Below, piece by piece: positions 8,603-16,525 of a stretch of 64,000 bases of DNA (its first letter is position 1; each line of letters begins with the position of its first letter). Origin of the DNA: Microlunatus flavus (GTDB lineage: Bacteria; Actinomycetota; Actinomycetes; Propionibacteriales; Propionibacteriaceae); the NCBI RefSeq assembly GCF_900110855.1, contig NZ_FOFA01000012.1:1-64000 (forward strand). The letters run 5' to 3'. The position numbers were made by a program, and so were the translations under genes. Below the pieces are notes generated by a model, which searched no databases, had not been told where the DNA came from, and saw only the letters and a list, made by a program, of their open reading frames with translations.

Positions 8603-9019
8603 CTAGATTGCGCCGTACGCCGACGTGGGGATGAGGCGGACCACCACCCGCCGCTCGGCGACCATGGCGCGCCGGTAGTCGTCCCAGTCCGGGTGCTCGC
8701 CGGAGATGCCGCGGTACACGGCGACCAGCTCGTCGGTCGCCGCGTCGTCGGGCGTGGTCGCGACGGCGGAGAGCGTCACGTCGCCCTCGAGGACGGCGTA
8801 GGACCAGAACGTCTCGCCGTCGACCTTGAGCGCGGCCCACGGCGTGCGCCGCAGGTTGTGGAACTTCGCCCGGTCCGCCGTGGTGGAGACGCGGACCAGC
8901 CCGTCGTCGCCGACGAGGTGGACGACGTTCGACAGCTGAGGCCGTCCGTCGCGCCGCAGCGTCACCAGCACCGAGCGGTGGTTTGCCCGCGCGGCGTCGA
9001 GGGCGGGTCCGAGCTCCAC
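8603..9019 (-). CDS. PPOX-class F420-dependent oxidoreductase
   Basis: A 138-residue split-barrel flavin/deazaflavin protein of the pyridoxamine-5'-phosphate-oxidase superfamily, in the actinobacterial F420-dependent subgroup (SVLVTLRRDGRPQLSNVVHL at the N-terminus, then RVSTTADRAKFHNLRRTP and a C-terminal W-DDYRRAM stretch). It probably binds F420H2 and reduces an unidentified substrate. The GTG start overlaps the stop of the acidic ORF upstream (TAGTG), so the two are co-translated. Confidence 0.85.
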   Translation of the reverse strand: MELGPALDAARANHRSVLVTLRRDGRPQLSNVVHLVGDDGLVRVSTTADRAKFHNLRRTPWAALKVDGETFWSYAVLEGDVTLSAVATTPDDAATDELVAVYRGISGEHPDWDDYRRAMVAERRVVVRLIPTSAYGAI

Positions 9020-9267
9020 TAGAGCGTCCCGTCCTCCTCGCCCGAGGGCTGGACCGGGGCGTCGTCGCCGTCGTCGTAGCCGGCCGCCACGTCGGACGCG
9101 TGGGAGTCGGCGACGCTCTCGTCGGCCCCGTCCGCGTCGGAGGAGGTCGCGCCAGTGTCCGTGCCGTCCGTCCCGCTCGCCGCCACGTCGGCGTCGATCG
9201 ACGTCTCGCCCCCGGCGCCGAAGGCGCTCTCGTCGACCCGCTCCGCCTCAGCGCTGTGCTCGCTCAT
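9019..9267 (-). CDS. Acidic Asp/Ser/Ala-rich small protein, unknown function
   Basis: An 82-residue, strongly acidic, low-complexity protein (MSEHSAEAERVDESAF at the start, then many Asp, Ala, Ser and Gly). It has no signal peptide or membrane segment and is likely disordered. The ATG at 9267 is preceded by GGAGGACC, a good ribosome site. Its TAG stop overlaps the PPOX start by one base. It shares the acidic character of the divergent gene at 9376. I do not recognise a function. Confidence 0.65.
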   Translation of the reverse strand: MSEHSAEAERVDESAFGAGGETSIDADVAASGTDGTDTGATSSDADGADESVADSHASDVAAGYDDGDDAPVQPSGEEDGTL

Positions 9268-9363
9268 CGTGGTCCTCCGACTCTGGCTGCCACCCGTGGC
9301 GGACGCCGTGCGACGCCGCCCGACCACTGTGGCACGAGCCCGGGGGCGCCGGTAGACCGCAGT

Positions 9364-9369
9364 TAGCCT
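9364..9369 (+). promoter_or_regulatory. -10 element for a leaderless transcript
   Basis: TAGCCT fits the actinobacterial -10 pattern TAnnnT and lies 6 bases before the GTG at 9376. Transcription would therefore begin at or very near the start codon, the usual layout of leaderless mRNAs in this group. No convincing -35 is visible. Confidence 0.5.
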
Positions 9370-9375
9370 CGTGCG

Positions 9376-9591
9376 GTGAGCGAACCGACGCACGACCTGA
9401 CGCAGGACGACGACCGCGACGCCCGGGTCGAGGAGCGGGCCCTGCTGCTGCCCGAGGAGATCGCCGCCGGCAGCGACGACCCGGAGGCCCAGGCGGCGGC
9501 GATCCTCGCCGACTCCGACCTGCGCGAGGAGCAGCCCGGGCGTACGCAGCAGGACTCGCCCCAGTCGCCCGACCTGTCGGCCGACGACTAG
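9376..9591 (+). CDS. Small acidic protein, conserved in actinobacteria by appearance
   Basis: A 71-residue acidic, soluble protein. Its middle part (ERALLLPEEIAAGSDDPEAQ followed by AAAILADSDLR) resembles short conserved actinobacterial proteins of unknown role; both tails are disordered and acidic. It is probably translated from a leaderless mRNA. It is divergent from the acidic ORF/PPOX pair with about 108 bp between the starts. No enzymatic motif is visible. Confidence 0.6.
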   Translation: MSEPTHDLTQDDDRDARVEERALLLPEEIAAGSDDPEAQAAAILADSDLREEQPGRTQQDSPQSPDLSADD

Positions 9592-9657
9592 CAGCGACGA
9601 CGGGCGGCCGCCGACCGGCGCCGGGGACCGGGTCGACCCCGGCCCCCGGTGCGCTCG

Positions 9658-10938
9658 TCAGGAGATCGACTGGGACTTGGCGAAGGTCTCCTTGCCGCCC
9701 TTGACGACCTCGACCGTGAGGTCCTTGGCGCTGGTGTCGCCGGTCGCCGGGTCGATCTTGATCTCCTTGCCCAGCACCGACTGGTCGGCGGGGATCGTGA
9801 TGCCCTCCCCGCTGAGCACCGCGTCGTTCACGCCCTTGCGGGTGCCGTCGGACTTGGCGACCGCCGCGAGGATGACCTGCATGGCCGCCACCCCGTACAG
9901 CGGGTAGGAGCCCTCGGGCGCCTTGCCGTACTTCTGCTGGTAGGCGTCGAGGAGCTTGGCCCCGGCCCCGCCGGCGTCCTTGAGCTGCTCCTGGGTCAGG
10001 CCGGCGAACGTCAGGTACATCCCGGTCGACTGGTCGAGCTTGAGCAGGTCGGGGTAGCCGGTGAAGCCGTCCGGCCCCATCAGCTTCACGCCCGTGTTCG
10101 GGCCGAGCACGGCGACCTTGTCCTTGATCAGCTGGCCGCCGTTGTTGTCGTAGATGCCGCCGAGGTAGACGAGGTCGGCGCCGGACGCCTTCACCGCCTG
10201 GAACAGCGCGGTGTAGTTCGGCTGCTTCGCGTCCCAGCTCTGCGTCCCGACGATCTCGATGCCGTTCTGCTTGGCCGAGTCGGAGAAGGCCTTGGAGACG
10301 CCCAGGCCGTAGGTCTGGTTGTCGTTGAGGACGAACGCCTTGGTGACCTTGAGGTCGTTCTTCGCGAACGCCGCCGCACCCTGGCCCTGGTAGTCGTCGG
10401 TCGTGATGACGCGGGCGTAGCTGCGGGTGCCGCTCGGGAAGTACTTGTCCGGCTCGCCGACGTCCCAGGTCTTGGTGAGCCCGGGGTTGGTGTTGGCGTT
10501 GCTGACCATCAGCATCGGGCCGTCGGCGTCCTGGTTGAGGGTCGGCACCTCGATCTTGGAGCAGCCGGAGTTGAAGGCGCCCATCACCGCCACCTCGCCG
10601 GTGTTCGCGATGTGGTCGGTGGCGTTCTTCGCGCAGGCCGCGTCGTCCCAGGCGCCCTTGGCCGCCGTCGAGTCGTCGTAGGTCTGCAGCTTGATCGAGT
10701 AGTTCCCGGCCTTGCTGCCGATCTGGTCGAGGTAGAGCTGGACGAGCTTGTTGGTCGAGTCGTTGGTGGACGCGGCGGGACCCTGCAGCGGCAGGTCGGT
10801 CGAGACGATCAGCTCGCTCGGTGCGCTGCCTCCGCCTCCGCCTCCGCCGCCGGTGTCGGCGCCGTTGGCGCAGGCGCTCAGGGACAGCGCGCCCAGCGCG
10901 CCGAGCACCGCCAGGCGCAGGATGGGTGATGCGGGCAT
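9658..10938 (-). CDS. Branched-chain amino-acid-type ABC substrate-binding lipoprotein (orphan)
   Basis: A 426-residue LivJ-type binding protein. The signal peptide ends in a lipobox (LSAC near residue 23), followed by a poly-glycine linker and the two-lobe type-I periplasmic-binding fold (STDLPLQGPAASTNDSTNK; NDNQTYGLGVSKAF; LYLGGIYDNNGG-type elements). It would bind a branched-chain amino acid, amide or similar solute outside the cell. No permease or ATPase gene lies beside it, so it must share a transporter encoded elsewhere or serve another role. The ligand is unknown. Confidence 0.87.
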   Translation of the reverse strand: MPASPILRLAVLGALGALSLSACANGADTGGGGGGGGSAPSELIVSTDLPLQGPAASTNDSTNKLVQLYLDQIGSKAGNYSIKLQTYDDSTAAKGAWDDAACAKNATDHIANTGEVAVMGAFNSGCSKIEVPTLNQDADGPMLMVSNANTNPGLTKTWDVGEPDKYFPSGTRSYARVITTDDYQGQGAAAFAKNDLKVTKAFVLNDNQTYGLGVSKAFSDSAKQNGIEIVGTQSWDAKQPNYTALFQAVKASGADLVYLGGIYDNNGGQLIKDKVAVLGPNTGVKLMGPDGFTGYPDLLKLDQSTGMYLTFAGLTQEQLKDAGGAGAKLLDAYQQKYGKAPEGSYPLYGVAAMQVILAAVAKSDGTRKGVNDAVLSGEGITIPADQSVLGKEIKIDPATGDTSAKDLTVEVVKGGKETFAKSQSIS

Positions 10939-11014
10939 GGATTCTCCTCGAGGGTTGCCGGGCCGTGGTGGCCCCGGACCTGGACTGAGGTGTCCATACC
11001 CGCGTACGGCGGTC

Positions 11015-11032
11015 CTGACGCGCCCGCGTCAG
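11015..11032 (-). terminator. Hairpin at the end of otsB
   Basis: CTGACGCG-CC-CGCGTCAG, a perfect 8-bp stem with a 2-base loop that overlaps the otsB stop codon on the minus strand. It is probably an intrinsic terminator without a U-run, although the tight loop makes this uncertain. Confidence 0.4.
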
Positions 11033-11865
11033 CGCGAGGCGGCGCTGCGCTCCTCGAGCGCGCCGGCCAGCTCCTCCAGCCAGTCGGCGACGCCGTCGGG
11101 GCCCTGCACAACCACGTCGGCGAGGGCGGAGAGCGCGTCCTCCTCGTGCGAGGCCGAGCAGACCAGGAGCCCGCCGACCCCTTCGGCCCGCAGCTCGTCC
11201 ACCACGCGGAAGGCCGGCAGGTCACCGAGGTCGTCGCCCACGAAGACCACCTGCCGGGCCTCGCGCTCCGCGACGATGGCCCGCAGCGCGACCCCCTTGT
11301 CGATGCCGGGCGAGCGGATCTCGAGGACGTTCTTGCCAGGCTCGACGACCATGGCGTGGCGGCCGGCGAGGTCGGTGAGCGGTCCTGACAGCGTCTCGAA
11401 GGACGCGTCCGGGTCCGGCAGCTGGCGCGTGTGCACGACCACCGCGCGGCCCTTGTGCTCGACGCGGGCCGCGCCCTGCCCCAGCCGGTCGAGCAGTGGC
11501 GGGATCTCGGCCTCCAGCTCGGCCACCTGGTGGGGCTCCGGCGGGATGTCGAACTCGTCGGTCTCCGCGTCCCAGCGCTCCACGCCGTACTGCCCGAGCA
11601 CGACGAGGTGCCCGAGCCCCGCGACCCCCCGGAACCCGCCGAGCCGCACCGCGGTCCTGGCCGGACGACCGGTGATGACGGCGACCGTGCCGAGCAGCGA
11701 GCCGAGCCGGGCGAGCGCCGCGACGGCGCGCGGATGCGCGTGCGCCTGGTCGGGGTCGGCCACGATCGGAGCGAGCGTGCCGTCGAAGTCGATGCCGATC
11801 AGCGTCTGGTCCGGGTGCTCCAGCACCGCGTCGAGGCGGGACCGCGCCTGTTCGCCGGGGGTCAT
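11029..11865 (-). CDS. otsB: Trehalose-6-phosphate phosphatase
   Basis: A 278-residue HAD-type phosphatase that removes phosphate from trehalose 6-phosphate to give trehalose. Motif I is GIDFDGTLAPI (nucleophile D26, acid D28), motif II appears as VITGRP, and motif IV as VFVGDDLGDLPAF with the metal-binding aspartates. Length and motif order match the OtsB family. It is divergent from otsA with about 100 bp between the starts, so both could share a control region. Together they complete the OtsA-OtsB pathway for the compatible solute trehalose. Confidence 0.93.
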   Translation of the reverse strand: MTPGEQARSRLDAVLEHPDQTLIGIDFDGTLAPIVADPDQAHAHPRAVAALARLGSLLGTVAVITGRPARTAVRLGGFRGVAGLGHLVVLGQYGVERWDAETDEFDIPPEPHQVAELEAEIPPLLDRLGQGAARVEHKGRAVVVHTRQLPDPDASFETLSGPLTDLAGRHAMVVEPGKNVLEIRSPGIDKGVALRAIVAEREARQVVFVGDDLGDLPAFRVVDELRAEGVGGLLVCSASHEEDALSALADVVVQGPDGVADWLEELAGALEERSAASR

Positions 11866-11966
11866 GGGAGGAGCCTGACAGACCGCGGGCCGGCTCGCCC
11901 ACGGCTCCCGACCCGTCGGACGTGATCTTCGCCCCGTAGCCTTCGGCAGGTGAGGGGACCACGACG

Positions 11967-13475
11967 GTGACCGCCGCGGCGACGGACAGGGACGACGAGT
12001 CGAAGGCCGAGGGAGGGCGACCGACGCGCAAGGCGAACTTCGTGGTGGTGGCCAACCGGCTGCCGGTCGACCGGGTGGAGCACCCGGACGGCACGACCAC
12101 CTGGCGCACCTCGCCCGGCGGGCTGGTGACGGCGCTCGAGCCGGTCATGCACTCCCACCACGGCGCGTGGGTCGGGTGGCACGGCGCGCCCGACGAGGTG
12201 CTGGACCCGTTCGAGAACGACGACCTCGAGCTCGTGCCCGTGCCGCTGTCGGAGGCGGAGGTCGCCGACTACTACGAGGGCTTCTCCAACGCGACGCTGT
12301 GGCCGCTCTACCACGACGTCGTCGCTCCGCCCGAGTTCCGCCGTGAGTGGTGGGACGCGTACGTGCGGGTCAACCAGCGCTTCGCCGACCGGACGGCGGC
12401 CGTCGCCGACCAGGGTGCGGTCGTGTGGGTGCAGGACTACCAGCTCCAGCTCGTGCCGCAGATGCTGCGCGAGCAGCGCCCCGACCTGCGCATCGGCTTC
12501 TTCCTGCACATCCCGTTCCCCCCGACCGAGCTCTACATCCAGCTGCCGTGGCGCGACCAGATCCTGCGCGGGCTGCTGGGCGCGGACCTCGTCGGCTTCC
12601 AGCTGGGCGGCGGCGCGCAGAACTTCCTGCGCCTCGTCCGGCAGCGGCTCCACCTCGACACCCGCCGCGAGTTCGTGCACGCGTCCGACGGCCGCACGGT
12701 GATGGCCCGCGCGTACCCGATCTCCATCGCCGCCCAGTCGATGCACGACCTGGCCTCGAGCGAGGCGACCGCGCACCGCGCGGCGGAGATCCGCGACGAC
12801 CTCGGCAACCCGAAGACGCTGTTCCTCGGCGTCGACCGGCTCGACTACACCAAGGGCCTGCCCGAGCGGATCCAGGCCTTCGGCGAGCTCATCGCCGAGG
12901 GCAAGATCGACCCGGACGAGGCCGCCCTGGTCCAGGTGGCCACGCCGTCGCGGGAGCGGGTCGAGCAGTACCGCCACCTGCGCGACGACATCGACCGGCA
13001 GGTCGGGCGCATCAACTCCGAGGTCGGCCGCATCGGGCGTCCTCCGATCACCTACCTGCACGCCTCCTACCCCCGCGAGGAGATGGCCGCCCTCTACCGC
13101 GCGGCCGACGTCATGATCGTCACGCCGCTGCGCGACGGCATGAACCTCGTGGCCAAGGAGTACGTCGCCTGCCGCCAGGCCGACGACGGCGCGCTCGTCC
13201 TGAGCGAGTTCGCCGGCGCCGCGCGGGAGCTGCGCCAGGCGTACCTGATCAACCCGCACGACATCGACGGGTTGAAGGAGACGATGGTGGAGGCCATGAA
13301 CGCGCCCGCGCGCGTCAAGGCCCGGCGGATGCGGCTGCTCCGGCGCCAGGTCTTCGAGCACGACATCGACCACTGGGCGCGCGACTTCCTCGACGACCTC
13401 GACCGGGTCACGGCCGACCAGATGGACTGGCCGGCCCGTCCGCTCGGGGGCAGCGGCACCCGCGAGCAGGCCTGA
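11967..13475 (+). CDS. otsA: Trehalose-6-phosphate synthase
   Basis: A 502-residue GT20 glycosyltransferase joining a nucleotide-glucose donor (UDP- or ADP-glucose) to glucose 6-phosphate. The acceptor-site region is [13 protein letters not shown] near residue 33. Donor and catalytic elements read [32 protein letters not shown] and [12 protein letters not shown]. The GTG at 11967 is preferred, with AGGGGA about 9 bases upstream. The first 25 residues are charged and poorly conserved. It ends facing the phosphatase gene, with a strong hairpin between them. Confidence 0.95.
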   Translation: MTAAATDRDDESKAEGGRPTRKANFVVVANRLPVDRVEHPDGTTTWRTSPGGLVTALEPVMHSHHGAWVGWHGAPDEVLDPFENDDLELVPVPLSEAEVADYYEGFSNATLWPLYHDVVAPPEFRREWWDAYVRVNQRFADRTAAVADQGAVVWVQDYQLQLVPQMLREQRPDLRIGFFLHIPFPPTELYIQLPWRDQILRGLLGADLVGFQLGGGAQNFLRLVRQRLHLDTRREFVHASDGRTVMARAYPISIAAQSMHDLASSEATAHRAAEIRDDLGNPKTLFLGVDRLDYTKGLPERIQAFGELIAEGKIDPDEAALVQVATPSRERVEQYRHLRDDIDRQVGRINSEVGRIGRPPITYLHASYPREEMAALYRAADVMIVTPLRDGMNLVAKEYVACRQADDGALVLSEFAGAARELRQAYLINPHDIDGLKETMVEAMNAPARVKARRMRLLRRQVFEHDIDHWARDFLDDLDRVTADQMDWPARPLGGSGTREQA

Positions 13476-13487
13476 CGGTTCGCCGGC

Positions 13488-13512
13488 TGGCCCGCGGCAC
13501 CCCCGCGGGCCA
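13488..13512. terminator. Two-way terminator hairpin
   Basis: A perfect 10-bp stem (TGGCCCGCGG and its complement) with a 5-base loop lies between the convergent ends of otsA and the phosphatase gene. Its position and symmetry suit termination from both sides. Confidence 0.6.
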
Positions 13513-13527
13513 CGGCTCGTGCCCGGG

Positions 13528-14430
13528 TCAGGACAGGCGGGCGCGCAGCCGACGCAGGTCGGTCGCGGACAGGTCGCAGCCCTCGCGCAGGTAGGCCTCG
13601 ACGGTTCCGTAGCGCCGTGCGAGCTCGTCGCGCGCCGCGTCCAGCCACTCGAGCTCGACCGGGCGACCCGAGTACGAGCGGGTGGCCAGGTAGTCGAGGT
13701 CACGGACCTCGCGGGCGACGCCCGCCACGCTCTGCATGAGGTCGCAGACCCAGCCCGTCCGGTCCTTCCCGCCCGCGCAGTGCACGAGAACGGGCGCGTC
13801 GGAGCGCGCGACGCGGCGCAGCACCCGCCGGACCGAGGCCCGGCTCGCGGAGCGCGACACGTAGCCCCGGTAGAACTCGAGGTGGCTGCCCGCGTTGCTG
13901 ATCCGGTACTGGTGGCGCTCCACGCCCGGGATCGACGGGTCGCCGCCCGAGTTCATGGCGATCATCGTCTCGATGCCGAGGTCGATCACGACGCGCTTCT
14001 CCAGCGCGGAGCAGCCGTCGAGGTCGTCGGTGCGCCACAGGTCGCGGACCCCGAGGGCCGGGCGGAAGTTGCGGGCCGTGTCGAGCCGCACGCGCTGCGC
14101 CGGCCGGTCGACCTTGCCGACCCCGGAGCCCCACCAGACCGTGCCGCCTGCGAACCGCTGCCCGTAGGTCGTCTGCCGTCCGATGCGCCGCCGCACCTCG
14201 TGGGCCAGCGGCGCGCCGAGCACCGCCTCGCCCCCCGCGGCCTCGTAGGTGTCGCGGATGCGACCGACCACCGGCGCGGCGGCCGCAGCGCGGGGGGTGC
14301 CGACCAGCGCCGTCGCCGCCAGCCCGAGCCCGCCGCCGAGCAGGGCCCGGCGAGCCAGCGCAGGGCTCGCTCCCGCCGGTCCGGACCCGACCAGGAGGTC
14401 GGCCCGAGCGATCGGTGAGAGGTTCGTCAC
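13528..14430 (-). CDS. Tat-exported tyrosine phosphatase with LGFP-like region
   Basis: A 300-residue predicted exported protein. A twin-arginine signal (ARRALLGGGLGLAATALVG, residues 26-44) is followed by an LGFP-like repeat (EAAGGEAVLGAPLAHEV), a motif often linked to the actinobacterial wall. The C-terminal domain is a dual-specificity phosphatase of the MptpB/Y_phosphatase3 type: the CX5R loop is HC218AGGKDR224TG, preceded by DLGIETMIAMN. It would hydrolyse phosphoester bonds on proteins or phospholipids outside the membrane. It is transcribed alone, ending opposite otsA. The substrate is unknown. Confidence 0.8.
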   Translation of the reverse strand: MTNLSPIARADLLVGSGPAGASPALARRALLGGGLGLAATALVGTPRAAAAAPVVGRIRDTYEAAGGEAVLGAPLAHEVRRRIGRQTTYGQRFAGGTVWWGSGVGKVDRPAQRVRLDTARNFRPALGVRDLWRTDDLDGCSALEKRVVIDLGIETMIAMNSGGDPSIPGVERHQYRISNAGSHLEFYRGYVSRSASRASVRRVLRRVARSDAPVLVHCAGGKDRTGWVCDLMQSVAGVAREVRDLDYLATRSYSGRPVELEWLDAARDELARRYGTVEAYLREGCDLSATDLRRLRARLS

Positions 14431-14619
14431 GTGGTCCTCCTCCGGCGGTCCGGCGACCGTCCGGGGTGAAGCGTAGGCCTCCTCGGTCGACGACGGAGGC
14501 GTTCCGGCACCAGCGGCCGACGGCGCGTGATGGCGCGGACCGACGTACGGACGGTCGACGAGGGCGGAGCACGCCGCTCACGGAGCGTGCGAGAGGCTCC
14601 CGAAGGCCTCCTCGCGTGG

Positions 14620-14692
14620 CTCCCCCGACTGGACTCGAACCAGTAACCTGCCGGTTAACAGCCGGCTGCTCTGCCAATTGAGCTACAGGGGA
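14620..14692 (-). tRNA. tRNA-Asn (anticodon GTT)
   Basis: On the minus strand the gene reads TCCCCTGTAGCTCAATTGGC and folds into a complete cloverleaf: acceptor TCCCCTG/CGGGGGA, D-arm, anticodon arm GCCGGCTGTTAACCGGC with GTT, and T-arm ACTGG-TTCGAGT-CCAGT. The discriminator base is G, and CCA is encoded directly after it (14617-14619). Confidence 0.95.
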
Positions 14693-14707
14693 TTGGCCTG
14701 CAGAACG

Positions 14708-15352
14708 TTACCAGCCCCGAGAGCTGGATCCGTACTCCGACTGCAGCTCGGCCGACGCACGGGCCACCTCGTCGGCCACGCCCTCGGCGCTCCAGCTCAG
14801 CCCGCGGGTCAGGGTGGAGTGCCAGGTGACCTCCCCGGAGCCCCCGAGGTCGCGCCGTGCGGTCACCGTCACGCCCCGCTCGCCTCGGATGGGCACGAAG
14901 CGTTCGACGACGATGCTCGCGGCGACACGCTCCCGGAACAGCTCCGGCATGCGTCCCGCCTCGCGCAGCGCCACGCGTCCGCGGCGGCCGCCGTACAGGG
15001 TCCACGAGAGCGAACGCGACTCCGCGTTCCAGCCGCCGTGCTCGATCTGGTGCCAGCCCACGTGCCGCCAGGCGTCCCGGGCCGGGGCGCTCCGGGCCGA
15101 CGCGGTCCCGGTCGACGCGCTCTCGTCCGAGGCGCTCCCGTCCGACGCACTCTGGTCCGACACGGGCTCGGGCTCCGCCGACTGTGCGTCTCCGCCGAGC
15201 GACAGCAGCGCGGGGCTCCCCACGACGAAGTCCTCGTCCGCCCGGGCCCAGGCCAGGATGCGAACCGGGGCCCCGGGCCGGGAGGACAGCGAGTCGCGCC
15301 AGGAGGCGTACGCGTCCGACGGCAGCCCGCGCGCCCGGAACAGGCCTCTCAC
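14708..15352 (-). CDS. Hypothetical protein with Ser/Ala-rich insert, beside tRNA-Asn
   Basis: A 214-residue soluble protein from the preferred GTG at 15352; a GTG at 15490 would add 46 residues but would run into the control region of the LuxR gene. The N-terminal half (VRILAWARADEDFVVGSPAL) and the later WRHVGWHQIEHGGWNAESRS look like beta-strand hairpins of a small PH-like fold seen in short actinobacterial proteins. Between them lies a low-complexity Ser-Ala-Asp stretch (SDQSASDGSASDESASTGTA) encoded by imperfect 15-bp repeats. It lies upstream of the tRNA on the same strand, 15 bp away. Function unknown. Confidence 0.6.
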   Translation of the reverse strand: MRGLFRARGLPSDAYASWRDSLSSRPGAPVRILAWARADEDFVVGSPALLSLGGDAQSAEPEPVSDQSASDGSASDESASTGTASARSAPARDAWRHVGWHQIEHGGWNAESRSLSWTLYGGRRGRVALREAGRMPELFRERVAASIVVERFVPIRGERGVTVTARRDLGGSGEVTWHSTLTRGLSWSAEGVADEVARASAELQSEYGSSSRGW

Positions 15353-15533
15353 CGGGTGGCAGGGGCGGTCGCGGGCACGGAGCCATTCTGCCGTGCCGGC
15401 TCCTGCGGTCCTCGCCCCGACCGTGAGGTGGAGTGGTGGCCGGTCCGGGTGGGACCCCCCGTCTCCCACCGGGACCGGCCGCGACCACACTCTGCGCGGT
15501 CCGCCGTCGGGCCGCCAGTGCCGGATGACACCA

Positions 15534-15562
15534 TTGACACGTTTCGCCGCCGTTCGCTAGGG
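15534..15562 (+). promoter_or_regulatory. Possible promoter of the LuxR-type gene
   Basis: TTGACA (15534-15539) is a perfect -35. After 17 bases comes CTAGGG (15557-15562), a poor -10, which ends 8 bases before the GTG start. The perfect -35 makes it worth noting; the -10 is weak. Confidence 0.35.
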
Positions 15563-15570
15563 GGTCCGCC

Positions 15571-16392
15571 GTGACACCTGCCCGTCTGCCGGCCGCGGCG
15601 CTGCCCGCGACGGGCGCGCCCTCCCCGACCGACCCGCTGCTCGACCTCGCCGGTCGGCTGGCCGTGACCGGGACCCTCACCGACCAGGTCGACACGACCC
15701 TGCCGCTCCTCGCCGAACAGCTGCACGCCACCGTGACCGTCTTCGCCGTCGCGGGCTCCCGCGCCGCCGGGGTGCGGTGCTGGCCCCACGACGCCGGGTG
15801 GGCCGAGGCCCTCCGGCAGGGCTTCGCCGCCTCCTGGGAGGCCGGTCCGATGACTCTGTGGTTCCGGCGGGCGGGCGTCGTCCCCGCGCTGCCCGTCGAG
15901 GAGGTGATGAGCGGGTGGGGCACCGAGCCCGGCCGGGTCCTCGAGCACGGGGGCCGCGTCCTGCACCGGCTGCTCATCATCCCGATCGCGCGCACCGGTG
16001 CCACGATCGCCGCGTACTTCGCGGCCCGCCACGAGGAGCCCTTCGGCGACGCCGAGATCGCGCTGGCCCGCCGCTTCCAGCCGGTGGTGGTGGCCTCGCA
16101 CGGACGGTTCCTGCGACCGCCGGACCCCGCGCTGACCGCACGCCAGCAGTCCGTCCTCCGCCTGCTCGCGGAGGGTCGGACCGTGAGGGCCATCGGCTCG
16201 CGCCTCGGCATCAGCCAGAGCACCGTCGACAAGCACGTGCGCGACCTCTACCGGCGCCTCGGCACCCAGGACCGGGCCTCGACGATCCGGGCGGCGCAGG
16301 TGCGCGGCCTGCTGGACGGCCTGGTCGGGGAGGACTGGCAGGACCTGCTCATCACCACCGATCCGCACCCGGGCCCGTCGTCCGCACGCTGA
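15571..16392 (+). CDS. LuxR-family transcriptional regulator with GAF-like sensor region
   Basis: A 273-residue regulator. Residues about 20-180 form a GAF-like sensory region (an antiparallel pattern around TVTVFAVAG and LLIIPIARTGATIAAYFAA). The C-terminal domain is a LuxR helix-turn-helix: LTARQQSVLRLLAEGRTVRA, then GISQSTVDKHVRDLYRRLG. No phospho-acceptor receiver domain is present. It probably binds a small molecule or partner and controls nearby or distant genes. The target is unknown; the sigma factor gene downstream is on the opposite strand, facing it. Confidence 0.8.
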   Translation: MTPARLPAAALPATGAPSPTDPLLDLAGRLAVTGTLTDQVDTTLPLLAEQLHATVTVFAVAGSRAAGVRCWPHDAGWAEALRQGFAASWEAGPMTLWFRRAGVVPALPVEEVMSGWGTEPGRVLEHGGRVLHRLLIIPIARTGATIAAYFAARHEEPFGDAEIALARRFQPVVVASHGRFLRPPDPALTARQQSVLRLLAEGRTVRAIGSRLGISQSTVDKHVRDLYRRLGTQDRASTIRAAQVRGLLDGLVGEDWQDLLITTDPHPGPSSAR

Positions 16393-16525
16393 GCAGACCC
16401 GCCCCACCACCACGTGCCCCACCTGCGGGGCTACCCGACGGCCCACCCTGCTCACGACGCGCGCCGACGCGCGCCGACGCGCAGGACACAGCCCAGGACG
16501 CCCAGGACGCGGTTGAGGGTCCGCG

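Noticed and set aside
11950-11970. Six-codon ORF overlapping the otsA GTG
   Set aside because: Too short and without any amino-acid bias; the AGGGGA within it is better read as the otsA ribosome site.
14708-15490. Longer form of the tRNA-linked hypothetical protein
   Set aside because: The extra 46 residues are low in conserved character and would overlap the control region of the divergent LuxR-type gene; the GTG at 15352 is more reasonable.
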